Source: Candidatus Limimorpha caballi
GTDB lineage: Bacteria; Bacteroidota; Bacteroidia; Bacteroidales; F082
Reading direction: 5' to 3'
Assembly (NCBI GenBank): GCA_018064605.1
Contig: JAGHUX010000001.1
Location: 33,547 to 97,546, forward strand
Length of the DNA stretch: 64,000 nt
Of this stretch, positions 22,801 to 31,403 are shown in pieces. The stretch's first letter is position 1; each line of letters opens with the position of its first letter. The notes beneath the pieces were generated by a model. The model was not told the DNA's origin and ran no database searches. It saw only the letters and a list, made by a program, of their open reading frames with translations. A program made the position numbers and the translations under genes.

Positions 22801-24717
22801 TACAAGTCGATGGGGCAGTTCTATCAGCAAAGGATACAGCAGATTCACATCGTGGGCGAATACGCGCACCTGATGGTGAAAGACTACCCGTCGGCTTTGC
22901 AGTATGTTCAGGATTATTTCCAGATGGATTTCAAGAAGTTCATCGCGAAATATTTCAAGGCGGAAAGGGCGAGGCAGATTGAACGCAACATCACGCCGGC
23001 GAAATATGACCAACTCTTCGGTGGGTTGTCGGCCAAGCAATTGCAGATAATCAACGATGCCGAATCGCGGCACATTGTTGTGGCGGCGGGTCCCGGGAGT
23101 GGGAAGACGAAGGTGCTGGTACACAAACTGGCGTCGCTTCTTCTCATGGAGGACGTGAAACACGAGCAGCTGCTGATGCTTACATTCTCAAGGGCCGCCG
23201 CCACTGAGTTCAAGAAAAGACTCATCGGACTGATAGGCAACGCCGCAAACTTCGTGGAAATCAAGACATTCCATTCATATTGCTTCGACTTGCTCGGCAA
23301 GGTCGGATCCCTTGAGAACGCCGGTGACGTCGTGAAAGACGCGACCTCACTGATTCTTTCCAACGGCGCCGAGATGAACAGGATTTCAAAGAAGGTACTT
23401 GTCATAGATGAGGCGCAGGACATGGACGCTGACGAGTTTTTACTGGTGCAGGCACTGATGAAAGTCAACGACGACATGAGGGTGATCGCCGTCGGCGATG
23501 ACGACCAGAACATCTACGAATTCAGAGGAGCCGACTCGAAATATCTGAGACAGATGGTGACACGACACGATGCCGTGTTGTATGAGATGAACGACAACTA
23601 CAGAAGCCTTCCGAATATCGTAAACATCTCCAATTCAGTCGCATCACTCATCAAAACAAGGATGAAGTCTCGTCCAATCCGATCTGTCCATAAGGAAAAC
23701 GGCAAGGTCATAATAACCATGCACGCCTGTCCTAATTTTGAGCAAGCCATAGTGAATCAGATTATTGACAATGGTGAGACGGGAAAAACATGCGTCCTGA
23801 CAAATACCAATGAAGATGCGTTAAATCTGGTCGGCTTGCTCGTTGACAGGGGAATACGCGCCAAACTCATCCAGACATTCGACAGCTTCAGCATATATGA
23901 CATCGCGGAAATAAGGTTTCTCATGAAATGTATCGACAAGGAACTGCAATCGCCCGTGATAAGTGATTACATCTGGGAAAACGCAAAAGACAAGCTGTCG
24001 AGGAAGTACGCCGGCAGCGACTGCCTTGAACTCTGCTTGAACCTCATTCGCGATTTTGAGGAGACGAATCCAAGCGTGAAATATCGCACTGATTTAGAAG
24101 AGTTTATCAAAGAATCAAAATTGGAGGATTTTTATCACGACGACAAGAATGTGATTTATGTCTCAACCATTCACAAATCAAAGGGCAGGGAATTTGACAC
24201 GGTGTATGTGATGCTGAAGAACTACGACATCTCCGATGATTCAGGCATACGCTGTCTTTATGTCGGGATGACGAGAGCGAAATCCTCACTGTACATCCAT
24301 TGCGACAACGACATCTTCAGCGAGATTCATTCTGATTCGGTCGAAATAGCGAAAGACACTGACATTTACGAAGAGCCTGGCAAAGTGACGTTTCACCTCA
24401 CCCACCGCGATGTGTTCCTCGGATACTTCAAAGGCATGAAAGGTGCCATTTTGAAACTTCAATCCGGCAATCCATTGCATCCTGCCAATAACTTTCTTTG
24501 CGCTGACATAGACGGAAGAGAGATTCCGGTCGTGAAGTTTTCCAGGGCGTTTGAAGGCAAGATTCAGAATTACAGAGACAAAGGTTTTGAAATGTCATCG
24601 GCGGCCGTCAGATTTGTCGTCGCGTGGAGAGATAAGGAAGATGAAAACGAGACCGAGACCGAGACCGCCATCATATTGCCGGTTGTCACAATGGAGAAGA
24701 AACATTATCTGTCATAA
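19879..24717 (+). CDS. Giant fusion helicase: N-terminal DEDD-type exonuclease-like domain, RecQ helicase, UvrD/Rep helicase
   Basis: FFDLEIGVED and GHNIIHHDLKYL (exonuclease-like); RecQ: FPTGGGKSLTFQLPA, DEAHCFSAWGHDFR, SGRAGRDQ; UvrD: AAGPGSGKTKVLVHKLA, DEAQDMDADEF, DDQNIYEFRGAD, TIHKSKGREFDTVYV; 1612 aa. Confidence 0.92.
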   Translation: MMRSVVFFDLEIGVEDKIIKDIGAADNDGRQIHSSKVNDLMSFMSSADYICGHNIIHHDLKYLKSYFNESDIPQAIDTLYISPLLFPQKPYHKLLKDDKLQVEELNNPLNDSLKAKRLFYDEVNAYNALNDNMKIIFSKLLRNTLEFKAFFNYVGMPVSFFSVEHYIRKEFKGEICDNAGIESIIANHPVELAYALALISTNDRYSVTPRWLLHNYPIIENIIKILCNTPCNGCLYCNKAHDVHSKLRKFFGYDRFRTYNGEPLQEEAVNAAVSGKSLLAVFPTGGGKSLTFQLPALMAGEATHGLTVVISPLQSLMKDQVDNLNARGIVDAVTINGLLSPIERSEAIGRVANGMASLLYISPEQLRSNTVERLLLSRNIVRFVIDEAHCFSAWGHDFRVDYFYIGDFIRKLQEKKRLPEPIPVSCFTATAKQKVISDIREYFSNKLSINLELFATDSTRKNLHYVVLYKESEEDKYDALRMLIERKNCPTIVYVSRTRKSREIAERLCSDGFPALPFNGKMDSTDKIINQEAFIQNKVKVMVATSAFGMGVDKPDVGLVVHYDISDSLENYVQESGRAGRDQSINAECFVLFNDNDLDKHFILLNQTKLSFSEIQQVWKAIKDMTRMRRRICCSALEIARQAGWDDSVKDIETRVKTAVAALENAGYIRRGNNVPHIYATSIKVRNMDEAASKIDGAQFIDEASKSNCKCIVKSLISARSIAQAVDDDAESRVDYLADILGIEKNDVIYCINMMRQEGILSDSMDMSAHLLYSENENRAMSQLENYAKLEDFLLSRITEDGFQMPLKHLNEDAHDNNITFSSVRNIRTILYYLTIKGFIKKHDVASGDTSGGQRVGIFPTAESGKMHEKFLKRIDICRFIVQELYKKSRLSTHKDENFVLVNFSMLELLETYRKQMTIGFTSSGTTQADIEDALLYLSKIGAMKLEGGFLVLYNGLEINRLVTDNKIRYKMDDYKSMGQFYQQRIQQIHIVGEYAHLMVKDYPSALQYVQDYFQMDFKKFIAKYFKAERARQIERNITPAKYDQLFGGLSAKQLQIINDAESRHIVVAAGPGSGKTKVLVHKLASLLLMEDVKHEQLLMLTFSRAAATEFKKRLIGLIGNAANFVEIKTFHSYCFDLLGKVGSLENAGDVVKDATSLILSNGAEMNRISKKVLVIDEAQDMDADEFLLVQALMKVNDDMRVIAVGDDDQNIYEFRGADSKYLRQMVTRHDAVLYEMNDNYRSLPNIVNISNSVASLIKTRMKSRPIRSVHKENGKVIITMHACPNFEQAIVNQIIDNGETGKTCVLTNTNEDALNLVGLLVDRGIRAKLIQTFDSFSIYDIAEIRFLMKCIDKELQSPVISDYIWENAKDKLSRKYAGSDCLELCLNLIRDFEETNPSVKYRTDLEEFIKESKLEDFYHDDKNVIYVSTIHKSKGREFDTVYVMLKNYDISDDSGIRCLYVGMTRAKSSLYIHCDNDIFSEIHSDSVEIAKDTDIYEEPGKVTFHLTHRDVFLGYFKGMKGAILKLQSGNPLHPANNFLCADIDGREIPVVKFSRAFEGKIQNYRDKGFEMSSAAVRFVVAWRDKEDENETETETAIILPVVTMEKKHYLS

Positions 24718-24742
24718 GATGAAATAGACGAATGTTGTAAAA

Positions 24743-24784
24743 AGCCGGCGCACAAGACCAAAATCCTTATGCGCCGGTTTTTTC
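24743..24784 (+). terminator. Rho-independent terminator after the RecQ-UvrD gene
   Basis: aaagccggcgca...tgcgccggttttttc. Confidence 0.75.
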
Positions 24785-24800
24785 TGTTCTACATTGAACC

Positions 24801-27800
24801 CTAATAGTTCGTCTTATCCGGATATTCCGGTATCGCGGGCTGCTGCGGCCAGCCTTTCATCTGCTCCATGATGACCTCGATGGCCTTGTCGAGCTGCGCG
24901 TCGGTGCCGTTGAACTCGTCGTACGGGTTGTTGTCGATGACGATGTCGGGGTCAACGCCGTGGCCTTCGATGATCCAGTTGCCGTCGGCGTCGAACGGGG
25001 CGAACTCCGGGCGGTTCAGCGTGCCGCCGTCGATGAACGGCAGGCTGCCCCTGATGCCAACCACGCCGCCCCACGAACGCGTGCCGATGGTCGTCCCGAG
25101 CTTGTAATGCTTGAACTGCCACGGGAACAGGTCGCCGTCGGATGCCGAGTATTTGTTGAACAACAACACCTTAGGGCCGTTCATCATCTGGAAAGGCTTT
25201 ATCTCCGCGCCGCTGTTGCGCGTCATCGTGTACATCGCCACCTCACGGCGCAGACGCTCGATGATCATCGGCGAGACGTTGCCGCCGCCGTTGCCGCGGT
25301 CGTCGATAATCAACGCCTTCTTCGTCAGCTGCGGGTAGAAATACTTCACGAACTCGTTCAGGCCGTCAACGCCCATGTCGGGGATGTGGATGTAACCGAC
25401 CTGCCCGTCGGTCGCCTCGCTGACCTTGCGGATGTTTTCCTGAACCATGTTATAATAATATAAGGAGTTCTCGCTGCCTATCGGCTTCACCACCACGTCG
25501 CGTGCACCGCTCTCCGACGCGCTGCTGTTCAACGAGAGCATCACCGCCTTGCCGGCCTTGCCCACCAACGCCTCATAGATGTTCGTCATCTCTTTTGTCG
25601 AGACGCCGTCGATTGCCACGATGTAGTCGCCTTCCTTCGCGTTGACGCCGATCTCGGCCAACGGCGATGTCGTCGCCTTGTTCCAGCTTTCGCCTTTCAA
25701 TATCTTGACAATCTGGTAGTAGCCGCTGTCGTCGCGTCTGAGCTGTGCGCCGAGCAGCCCCTGTTTGATGCGGTCGGCCTCCACCCTGTCGCCGCCGCCG
25801 GTGTAAGCGTGTCCGATGTTGAGCTCGCCGATCATCTCGCCGATGAGATAGTTGACGTCGTTGCGGTCGCCGCAGTAAGGGATCAAGACGGCGTATTTTT
25901 CATAGATGGCGGGCCAGTCGTTGCCGTGCATGTTCGGCGCATAGAAGAAGTCGCGCATCTGACGCCACGCCTCACGGTAGATCTGCGCCCATTCCTCGTG
26001 GAGGTTCACCCATTTCTTCATGCCGGAGAGGTCGGCGCCTTCTTCAGGAAGTTTCGTCTCGCCTTTCGGAGCATTTATCAACGAATACTTCCCGCGGTTC
26101 ATGACAACCATCTTCGAGCCGTCAGGCAACAGGTCGTAGGCGACGCCTTTGCAGATCTTCTTGGCCTCCCTCCCGCTCATGTCGAAATAATACAGGCCGT
26201 TGTTGTCGCCCCAAGCGCAGAAATAAACGCCGTTCTCAACCGCCTTCACATTGTAATAATAAGCGGTCTTAAGTCCCGGGAGCGGAATGATTCTGTCGAT
26301 AATTCCTTCAAAATCAATGTTTATCGACTTCGTGTTATCAGCTTGGGCTTCTTCTTTCTTGCTGTTTTTCTTTTTTGAATCTTTCTCGTCTTTTGCCTCT
26401 GATTTCTCAACCTTCACCTCGTCGTTTTCCGTAAGGAACGGCGACGGAGTGTCTTTCTGCAAAGTAACGAAATAAACACGCGCCATCTCCTGATATGCGT
26501 GGTTCCATTCGGTGTTGCTGTAAATCGGGTCAAAGTCGCGTTCCGAAACGAAATACAGATACTTGCCGTTCTTGTCGAAGGCAGGGTTTAATGAATTGAA
26601 CCATGTGTCGGTGACGGCCTCGGTCTTTTGAGTTTCAATGTTATAGACGAAAATCTGGCTATACTCCGAGATTTTCCTGTCGGAATAAGCCACCCACCTG
26701 CTGTCGGGTGATATGGTGTAATCGCCGATTTCGCCGGCCTCGCTTCTCGCAATCTCGGTGATTTTCTTTGAGGCGATGTCAATCATCATGAGACGGTTCT
26801 CCTTGTCGTACCAGAAGATTTTCTTGCTGTCGGGCGACCATTTGGGAGAATATTTATAAGTCAGGGAAACGGTTTCCGGTGACGTGAGTTGTATCGCCTC
26901 TTCCCTGCCGTCTTGATTCTGGATGAAAAGCTCGTCGTTGCCAGTCCTGTCGGAGATGTAAGCGATGTATTTACCGTCGGGTGACCAGACCGCGCCTCGG
27001 TCGTGTGCGCCGTCCGACTTGGTGAGGTTGCGTGTGACACCCGACTCGAACGGTACCGTCCAGATGTCGCCGCGGCCGCTGACGACGAGACGTTTGCCGT
27101 CGGGAGAGACGTTGACGGAAGTGATGTTCTTGGAGGCATCGACGTATTTCGTTCTTGAAGTGATTCCGTCATTGTTAATATGCACAGGGATGGCGTGTAT
27201 CGAGTTGTCTTTCAAGCTCATGCGGAACAGCTCGCCGCCGTTTTCAAAGATGATGTCTTTGTCGCCGAGCGACGGGAACTTCACGTCGTAATATGTGTAG
27301 TTCGTCACTTTCTCGGTCTTCTCCGTCGCGATGTCGTAGCAGAAGATGTTCATTGTGCGGTCGCGGTCGGAGCAGAAATAGATCTTGTCGCCGACCCACA
27401 TCGGGAAGATGTCCTGCGAGTCGTTGTTTGTGATGTTTTTGAGTTCTTTTGTGTTGAAATCGAAAATCCAGATGTCGTCAGCCATGCCGCCTTTGTAGTA
27501 TTTCCATGTGCGGAACTCGCGCATGACGCGGTTGAACGCAACTTTCGTGCCATCGGGCGAGTAGCTGATCCAACCGCCTTCACTGAATGGCAGTTGCTCG
27601 CTCAAACCGCCGTTGACATTCGTCACAAAAAGCTGGCCAACGAAGTCGTCCCACGTTATCGAGCGTGTGCGATAGACGATGTTTTCGTTGTCTTTCCAGG
27701 TCATGACGATGTTGTTCGGCCCCATGCGGTCTGACAGGTCGTCACGGTCAAGTGTCGAGGTGTAAGTGAGACGATGCGGGGTGCCGCCTTGTGAAGGCAT

Positions 27801-28079
27801 GACATAGACCTCGGTGTTTCCGTCGTACTGACCCGTGAACGCGATGTTTTTTCCGTCGGGCGAGAAACGCGCGAAGACCTCGAAGCCGTCGGCATCGTTT
27901 GTAAGTTGTTGAGCCACACCGCCTTTGGCATCGACGGTATAGATGTCACCGGCATAGCTGAACACGACCTGATTGCCGTGAATCGCCGGAAAACGAAGCA
28001 TCTTCGCCTCGTCCTGCGCCTGCATCGACAATGTGCCGAATGCAAGCAACATGCTGATAATCAAAGTTTTTGTTTTCAT
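24801..28079 (-). CDS. Tricorn protease-like S41 peptidase with PDZ and WD40-type propeller
   Basis: Signal peptide, repeated FSPDGK-like propeller motifs, IDDRGNGGGNVSPMIIERLRRE, YSASDGDLFPWQFK; 1092 aa. Confidence 0.9.
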   Translation of the reverse strand: MKTKTLIISMLLAFGTLSMQAQDEAKMLRFPAIHGNQVVFSYAGDIYTVDAKGGVAQQLTNDADGFEVFARFSPDGKNIAFTGQYDGNTEVYVMPSQGGTPHRLTYTSTLDRDDLSDRMGPNNIVMTWKDNENIVYRTRSITWDDFVGQLFVTNVNGGLSEQLPFSEGGWISYSPDGTKVAFNRVMREFRTWKYYKGGMADDIWIFDFNTKELKNITNNDSQDIFPMWVGDKIYFCSDRDRTMNIFCYDIATEKTEKVTNYTYYDVKFPSLGDKDIIFENGGELFRMSLKDNSIHAIPVHINNDGITSRTKYVDASKNITSVNVSPDGKRLVVSGRGDIWTVPFESGVTRNLTKSDGAHDRGAVWSPDGKYIAYISDRTGNDELFIQNQDGREEAIQLTSPETVSLTYKYSPKWSPDSKKIFWYDKENRLMMIDIASKKITEIARSEAGEIGDYTISPDSRWVAYSDRKISEYSQIFVYNIETQKTEAVTDTWFNSLNPAFDKNGKYLYFVSERDFDPIYSNTEWNHAYQEMARVYFVTLQKDTPSPFLTENDEVKVEKSEAKDEKDSKKKNSKKEEAQADNTKSINIDFEGIIDRIIPLPGLKTAYYYNVKAVENGVYFCAWGDNNGLYYFDMSGREAKKICKGVAYDLLPDGSKMVVMNRGKYSLINAPKGETKLPEEGADLSGMKKWVNLHEEWAQIYREAWRQMRDFFYAPNMHGNDWPAIYEKYAVLIPYCGDRNDVNYLIGEMIGELNIGHAYTGGGDRVEADRIKQGLLGAQLRRDDSGYYQIVKILKGESWNKATTSPLAEIGVNAKEGDYIVAIDGVSTKEMTNIYEALVGKAGKAVMLSLNSSASESGARDVVVKPIGSENSLYYYNMVQENIRKVSEATDGQVGYIHIPDMGVDGLNEFVKYFYPQLTKKALIIDDRGNGGGNVSPMIIERLRREVAMYTMTRNSGAEIKPFQMMNGPKVLLFNKYSASDGDLFPWQFKHYKLGTTIGTRSWGGVVGIRGSLPFIDGGTLNRPEFAPFDADGNWIIEGHGVDPDIVIDNNPYDEFNGTDAQLDKAIEVIMEQMKGWPQQPAIPEYPDKTNY

Positions 28080-28091
28080 GTATTAGATTTT

Positions 28092-31000
28092 TTAGTTTGT
28101 TTCTGCTGCCGGGCACATGTCGTCTTCGCCTCCATGTACCCGGTTATTAAGGTAGTGCCTTACAGGCACCGCTTCCACTTCAATTTCATCGCCCAGATAA
28201 ACGAGATACGCCTTAATATCTTGATTTCCAACCATTTCACGAAGCGCAATCATGTAATCCTGAAGCTGCTGATGATATTTCTCGTTGTGCTTGCCGGTCT
28301 TGTAGTCTATGAGAATTGTGCCTTTGACGGTTATCACGAACCTGTCGGGGCGCATCACATGCCCTGACGACGTGTGTATGTCCATCTCGTTCATGATCAC
28401 GGCATCGTCGGAATAAGCGGGCTTAAGGCATTCTATCTCAATGATTTTATTGAATTTCCGTTTAAGTGTTTCAGCTTGTTTTTCATCAATGGTGCCGTCG
28501 TTGACATATTGTCTCAACACCCTGTCAATGTCAGCTTTAGTCCTGATTTTCGAGAAGATCTCATGCACGAGCGATCCCCATTCGTCTGGCATGAAGGTCT
28601 CCTTCGAGGCCCAGACCATCGTCGGGTCAGGCTCGACGGAAAGTCTCTCGAACCATTTCAACGACTTCGGCGCGGTCTCGTCATCGTCAAGTTCAAGAAT
28701 ATCAACGTCGTTGCTTTTCCGTCCGGATTCATTCCAGTCATTGAAATCGGCGTGGCCGAACGTGAAGACCTTGCGGTCATCCATTTCCTCAGTGCTCACC
28801 TCGTCTTTCTTCAGGAAATAGTCGCTGAACTGAGATTCTTCGTTGTCTTTCCTGAGGTGTTGGATGTCATTGTAATTCGTGTTTTCGTCAAAGAAATCGT
28901 TGAAGATGTTGTAACCCGTCTTGGGGCATTTGTCGCTGGTGTAAACGAACAGCATTTTCTTGGCGCGTGTCATCGCGACATACATCACGTCGAGGGTGTC
29001 GAGCATCGACTTCTTTTCCTCGCGTTTCAGAACGTGTTCATATTCAGTGCCTTGCAAGGCAGTGCTGCTTATCGGAAGCAGAAACGCGTCGAGATACGGG
29101 ATGTCTTTCGTGTTTTTGTCGTCGGCGCACTGAACCCACATCTCCTTCTGCGTGAGACCTTGCCGCGTCTTCAGCATCGTGTCGGCAAAAGGATACATCA
29201 CAATCTTGAATTCGAGACCTTTGGATTTGTGTATCGTCATGATGTTCACGCAGTTGAGTTCGCCCGTGATCTGCACGTTGAGGATGTTTCTCTTCTTCTC
29301 CCAATATTCCAGGAAAGCGTCAACGCCCGCGCTGTGAGTGCATTGCCAGTCATAAAGCATGTTCATGAAATATTGCACGAAGACATCCTCAAGAATGTTG
29401 AAGCCGAACGACCTGCAAAGCTGTGCACATGAGTCGTAAAGGCTATATGCCTCATTATGAATCGATTGCAGCTCGTTCAGCACCTGATTGTCCATCCCGA
29501 TGCCGTGAGTCTTCTCGAAAAAGTACGACATTGTCTTCCTTATGACAGGGCTTTGGGGTTTTGTGAAATACTGTAACGTACTGATGATCAGCTGTATTTT
29601 GTCAGACGTCTGGAGCTGCACCGAGTCGGCCGATAGCACTTCGATGTCGTGTCCGACAAGGTAATTCGCGATTTCCGTGCCTTGTCCGTTTGATCGCACC
29701 AGAATCGTTATGTCCTTGTAATCAACGCCTTGTGAATGAAGTTCGATGATTTTGCGGAGCATCGACTCCATCACTTTCTCCTTGTATTCCTTTGTCTCGA
29801 GTTCGTCGTGGAAAAGTTCCACCGAGACGAGTCCGCCGTCTCTGGAGTTGTAGATTTGTTCCGTGTCGTCGAAGACATGTTCCAGGTTCGTCCCGGCGTC
29901 CTCGCTTGCCAGATAACGCTTCGCGAAACGGAAAAACGTGTTGTTGAACTTGATCACGTTTTTGTGCGAGCGGTAATTGGTGTCGAGCGATCTCTTGTCG
30001 GCTGACGCGATGAACTGTTCCTCGCAGCTCTCCGCGAAAGCGCTTTCCGGCATGTCGAAGATTTTCGGCAGGTTGATGATCTGCTCCACTTCGCCGCTCC
30101 TGAAACGGTATATCGACTGTTTCGCGTCGCCGACGATGAGGTTCATGTTGCCCTGTGCGAGACTGTTGTCGATCAGCGGGAGGAAGTTCTGCCACTGCAG
30201 CACGGATGTGTCCTGGAACTCGTCGATGAAATAGTGCCTGTACCTCGCCCCGATGCGCTCGTAGATGAACGGCACCGAGCAGTCGCCCAACACGTCGGAG
30301 ATGCGTTTGTTGAACTCCGAGATGTGAACCTGCGAGCTGTCGATGACATGCTCTTTCATCAGCTCGAAGATGTGGTTCCTGAGGACATACAGATAAAGGT
30401 CTTTCTCAATCAGCTTGAGGACGAACTGACGGCACGAAAGGTTTCTGTATCTTCCGACGGCGCTTTGGAAGCAGTGGAGCATCTCGTCGCCGGCGACCCT
30501 GCTATTCTTGTTTCTCCAGTCGCTCTCGCCGGAAAGCATCTTCTCCGTCGTTGAGGTGGTAACGCACATTTCACGTCTCTGCATCTTTTTTATGATGGTC
30601 GGCAACCCCCTCGACTTCTGGGCGTAGTCGTCAGCGGAAACGCCCAGCTCGTCTTCTTTCCGCAGCAACATGTTGATGATGTCGTCGATGTTCCTGTCGG
30701 CGGCTTCATATTCACCGCTGACGTATCTCTTTATCTCGTTGTATTTCTGCTCGTCAATCTCTGCTATCTCCTTGTCATCACCTCTTTTGTACGCATCTTC
30801 TTTCAGGAGTTTCCTGATGAAACCGCCGATTGCCGACTTGACATCCCAAGAGGTCTCCTCCGAAAGATTATATTCCACATATTGTGACACGACTTTGGTG
30901 ATGAATTTGTCATGTCCTATTTCATCCGACAGGAGCCGGATTATCTCGTCCACGAGGTCGTCGTCATCGAGCAGGACCGAATACTGGCTTGGCAGGTCGA

Positions 31001-31403
31001 GTTCGCGTGCGAAGCTGCGTGACAGGTGCTGCACGAAGCTGTCGATTGTGCACACCGACATGTCGCTGTAGTTGTGTAGAATCCTGGTGTACAGCGTCTT
31101 GCTTCTTTCAACGAGGACTTGTTCGTTCGCGCCGGTGCGTTCGAGCAGGAACTCCTTCATCTGCGTGATGTCACCCTCGGGTGAGTTGTCGATTATTCCG
31201 AGCAGGAACTTCAGGATCTTGGCTTTCATCTCGTTGGCTGCCTTGTTGGTGAACGTCACGGCGAGGATTTCGCGGTAGGCGTCCGGATTGTCGCCGAGAC
31301 ATATCGCCAGATATTCTTTCACGATGGTGAATGTCTTGCCGGAACCCGCCGAGGCGGTGAAGATCTTGAATGGCTTGTCGTCACGGATTGTCGTTTTCAT
31401 CAT
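28092..31403 (-). CDS. UvrD-type helicase-nuclease (AddA/RecB-like)
   Basis: SAGSGKTFTIVKEYLAI, AVTFTNKAANEMKAK, DEFQDTSVLQW, MTIHKSKGLEFKIV, C-terminal RPDRFVITVKGTILIDYKTGK nuclease motif. Confidence 0.9.
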   Translation of the reverse strand: MMKTTIRDDKPFKIFTASAGSGKTFTIVKEYLAICLGDNPDAYREILAVTFTNKAANEMKAKILKFLLGIIDNSPEGDITQMKEFLLERTGANEQVLVERSKTLYTRILHNYSDMSVCTIDSFVQHLSRSFARELDLPSQYSVLLDDDDLVDEIIRLLSDEIGHDKFITKVVSQYVEYNLSEETSWDVKSAIGGFIRKLLKEDAYKRGDDKEIAEIDEQKYNEIKRYVSGEYEAADRNIDDIINMLLRKEDELGVSADDYAQKSRGLPTIIKKMQRREMCVTTSTTEKMLSGESDWRNKNSRVAGDEMLHCFQSAVGRYRNLSCRQFVLKLIEKDLYLYVLRNHIFELMKEHVIDSSQVHISEFNKRISDVLGDCSVPFIYERIGARYRHYFIDEFQDTSVLQWQNFLPLIDNSLAQGNMNLIVGDAKQSIYRFRSGEVEQIINLPKIFDMPESAFAESCEEQFIASADKRSLDTNYRSHKNVIKFNNTFFRFAKRYLASEDAGTNLEHVFDDTEQIYNSRDGGLVSVELFHDELETKEYKEKVMESMLRKIIELHSQGVDYKDITILVRSNGQGTEIANYLVGHDIEVLSADSVQLQTSDKIQLIISTLQYFTKPQSPVIRKTMSYFFEKTHGIGMDNQVLNELQSIHNEAYSLYDSCAQLCRSFGFNILEDVFVQYFMNMLYDWQCTHSAGVDAFLEYWEKKRNILNVQITGELNCVNIMTIHKSKGLEFKIVMYPFADTMLKTRQGLTQKEMWVQCADDKNTKDIPYLDAFLLPISSTALQGTEYEHVLKREEKKSMLDTLDVMYVAMTRAKKMLFVYTSDKCPKTGYNIFNDFFDENTNYNDIQHLRKDNEESQFSDYFLKKDEVSTEEMDDRKVFTFGHADFNDWNESGRKSNDVDILELDDDETAPKSLKWFERLSVEPDPTMVWASKETFMPDEWGSLVHEIFSKIRTKADIDRVLRQYVNDGTIDEKQAETLKRKFNKIIEIECLKPAYSDDAVIMNEMDIHTSSGHVMRPDRFVITVKGTILIDYKTGKHNEKYHQQLQDYMIALREMVGNQDIKAYLVYLGDEIEVEAVPVRHYLNNRVHGGEDDMCPAAETN

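Noticed and set aside
24640-24665. gagaccgagaccgagacc triplet repeat at the end of the RecQ-UvrD gene
   Set aside because: Only three units, encodes a short ETETET in the tail; too small to claim a variable repeat
28092-31403. AddA-like helicase as part of a defence island
   Set aside because: Sits among conserved core genes (tricorn-like protease, TamB, TsaD); RecBCD/AddAB-type repair function is the simpler reading, although no AddB-like gene is adjacent
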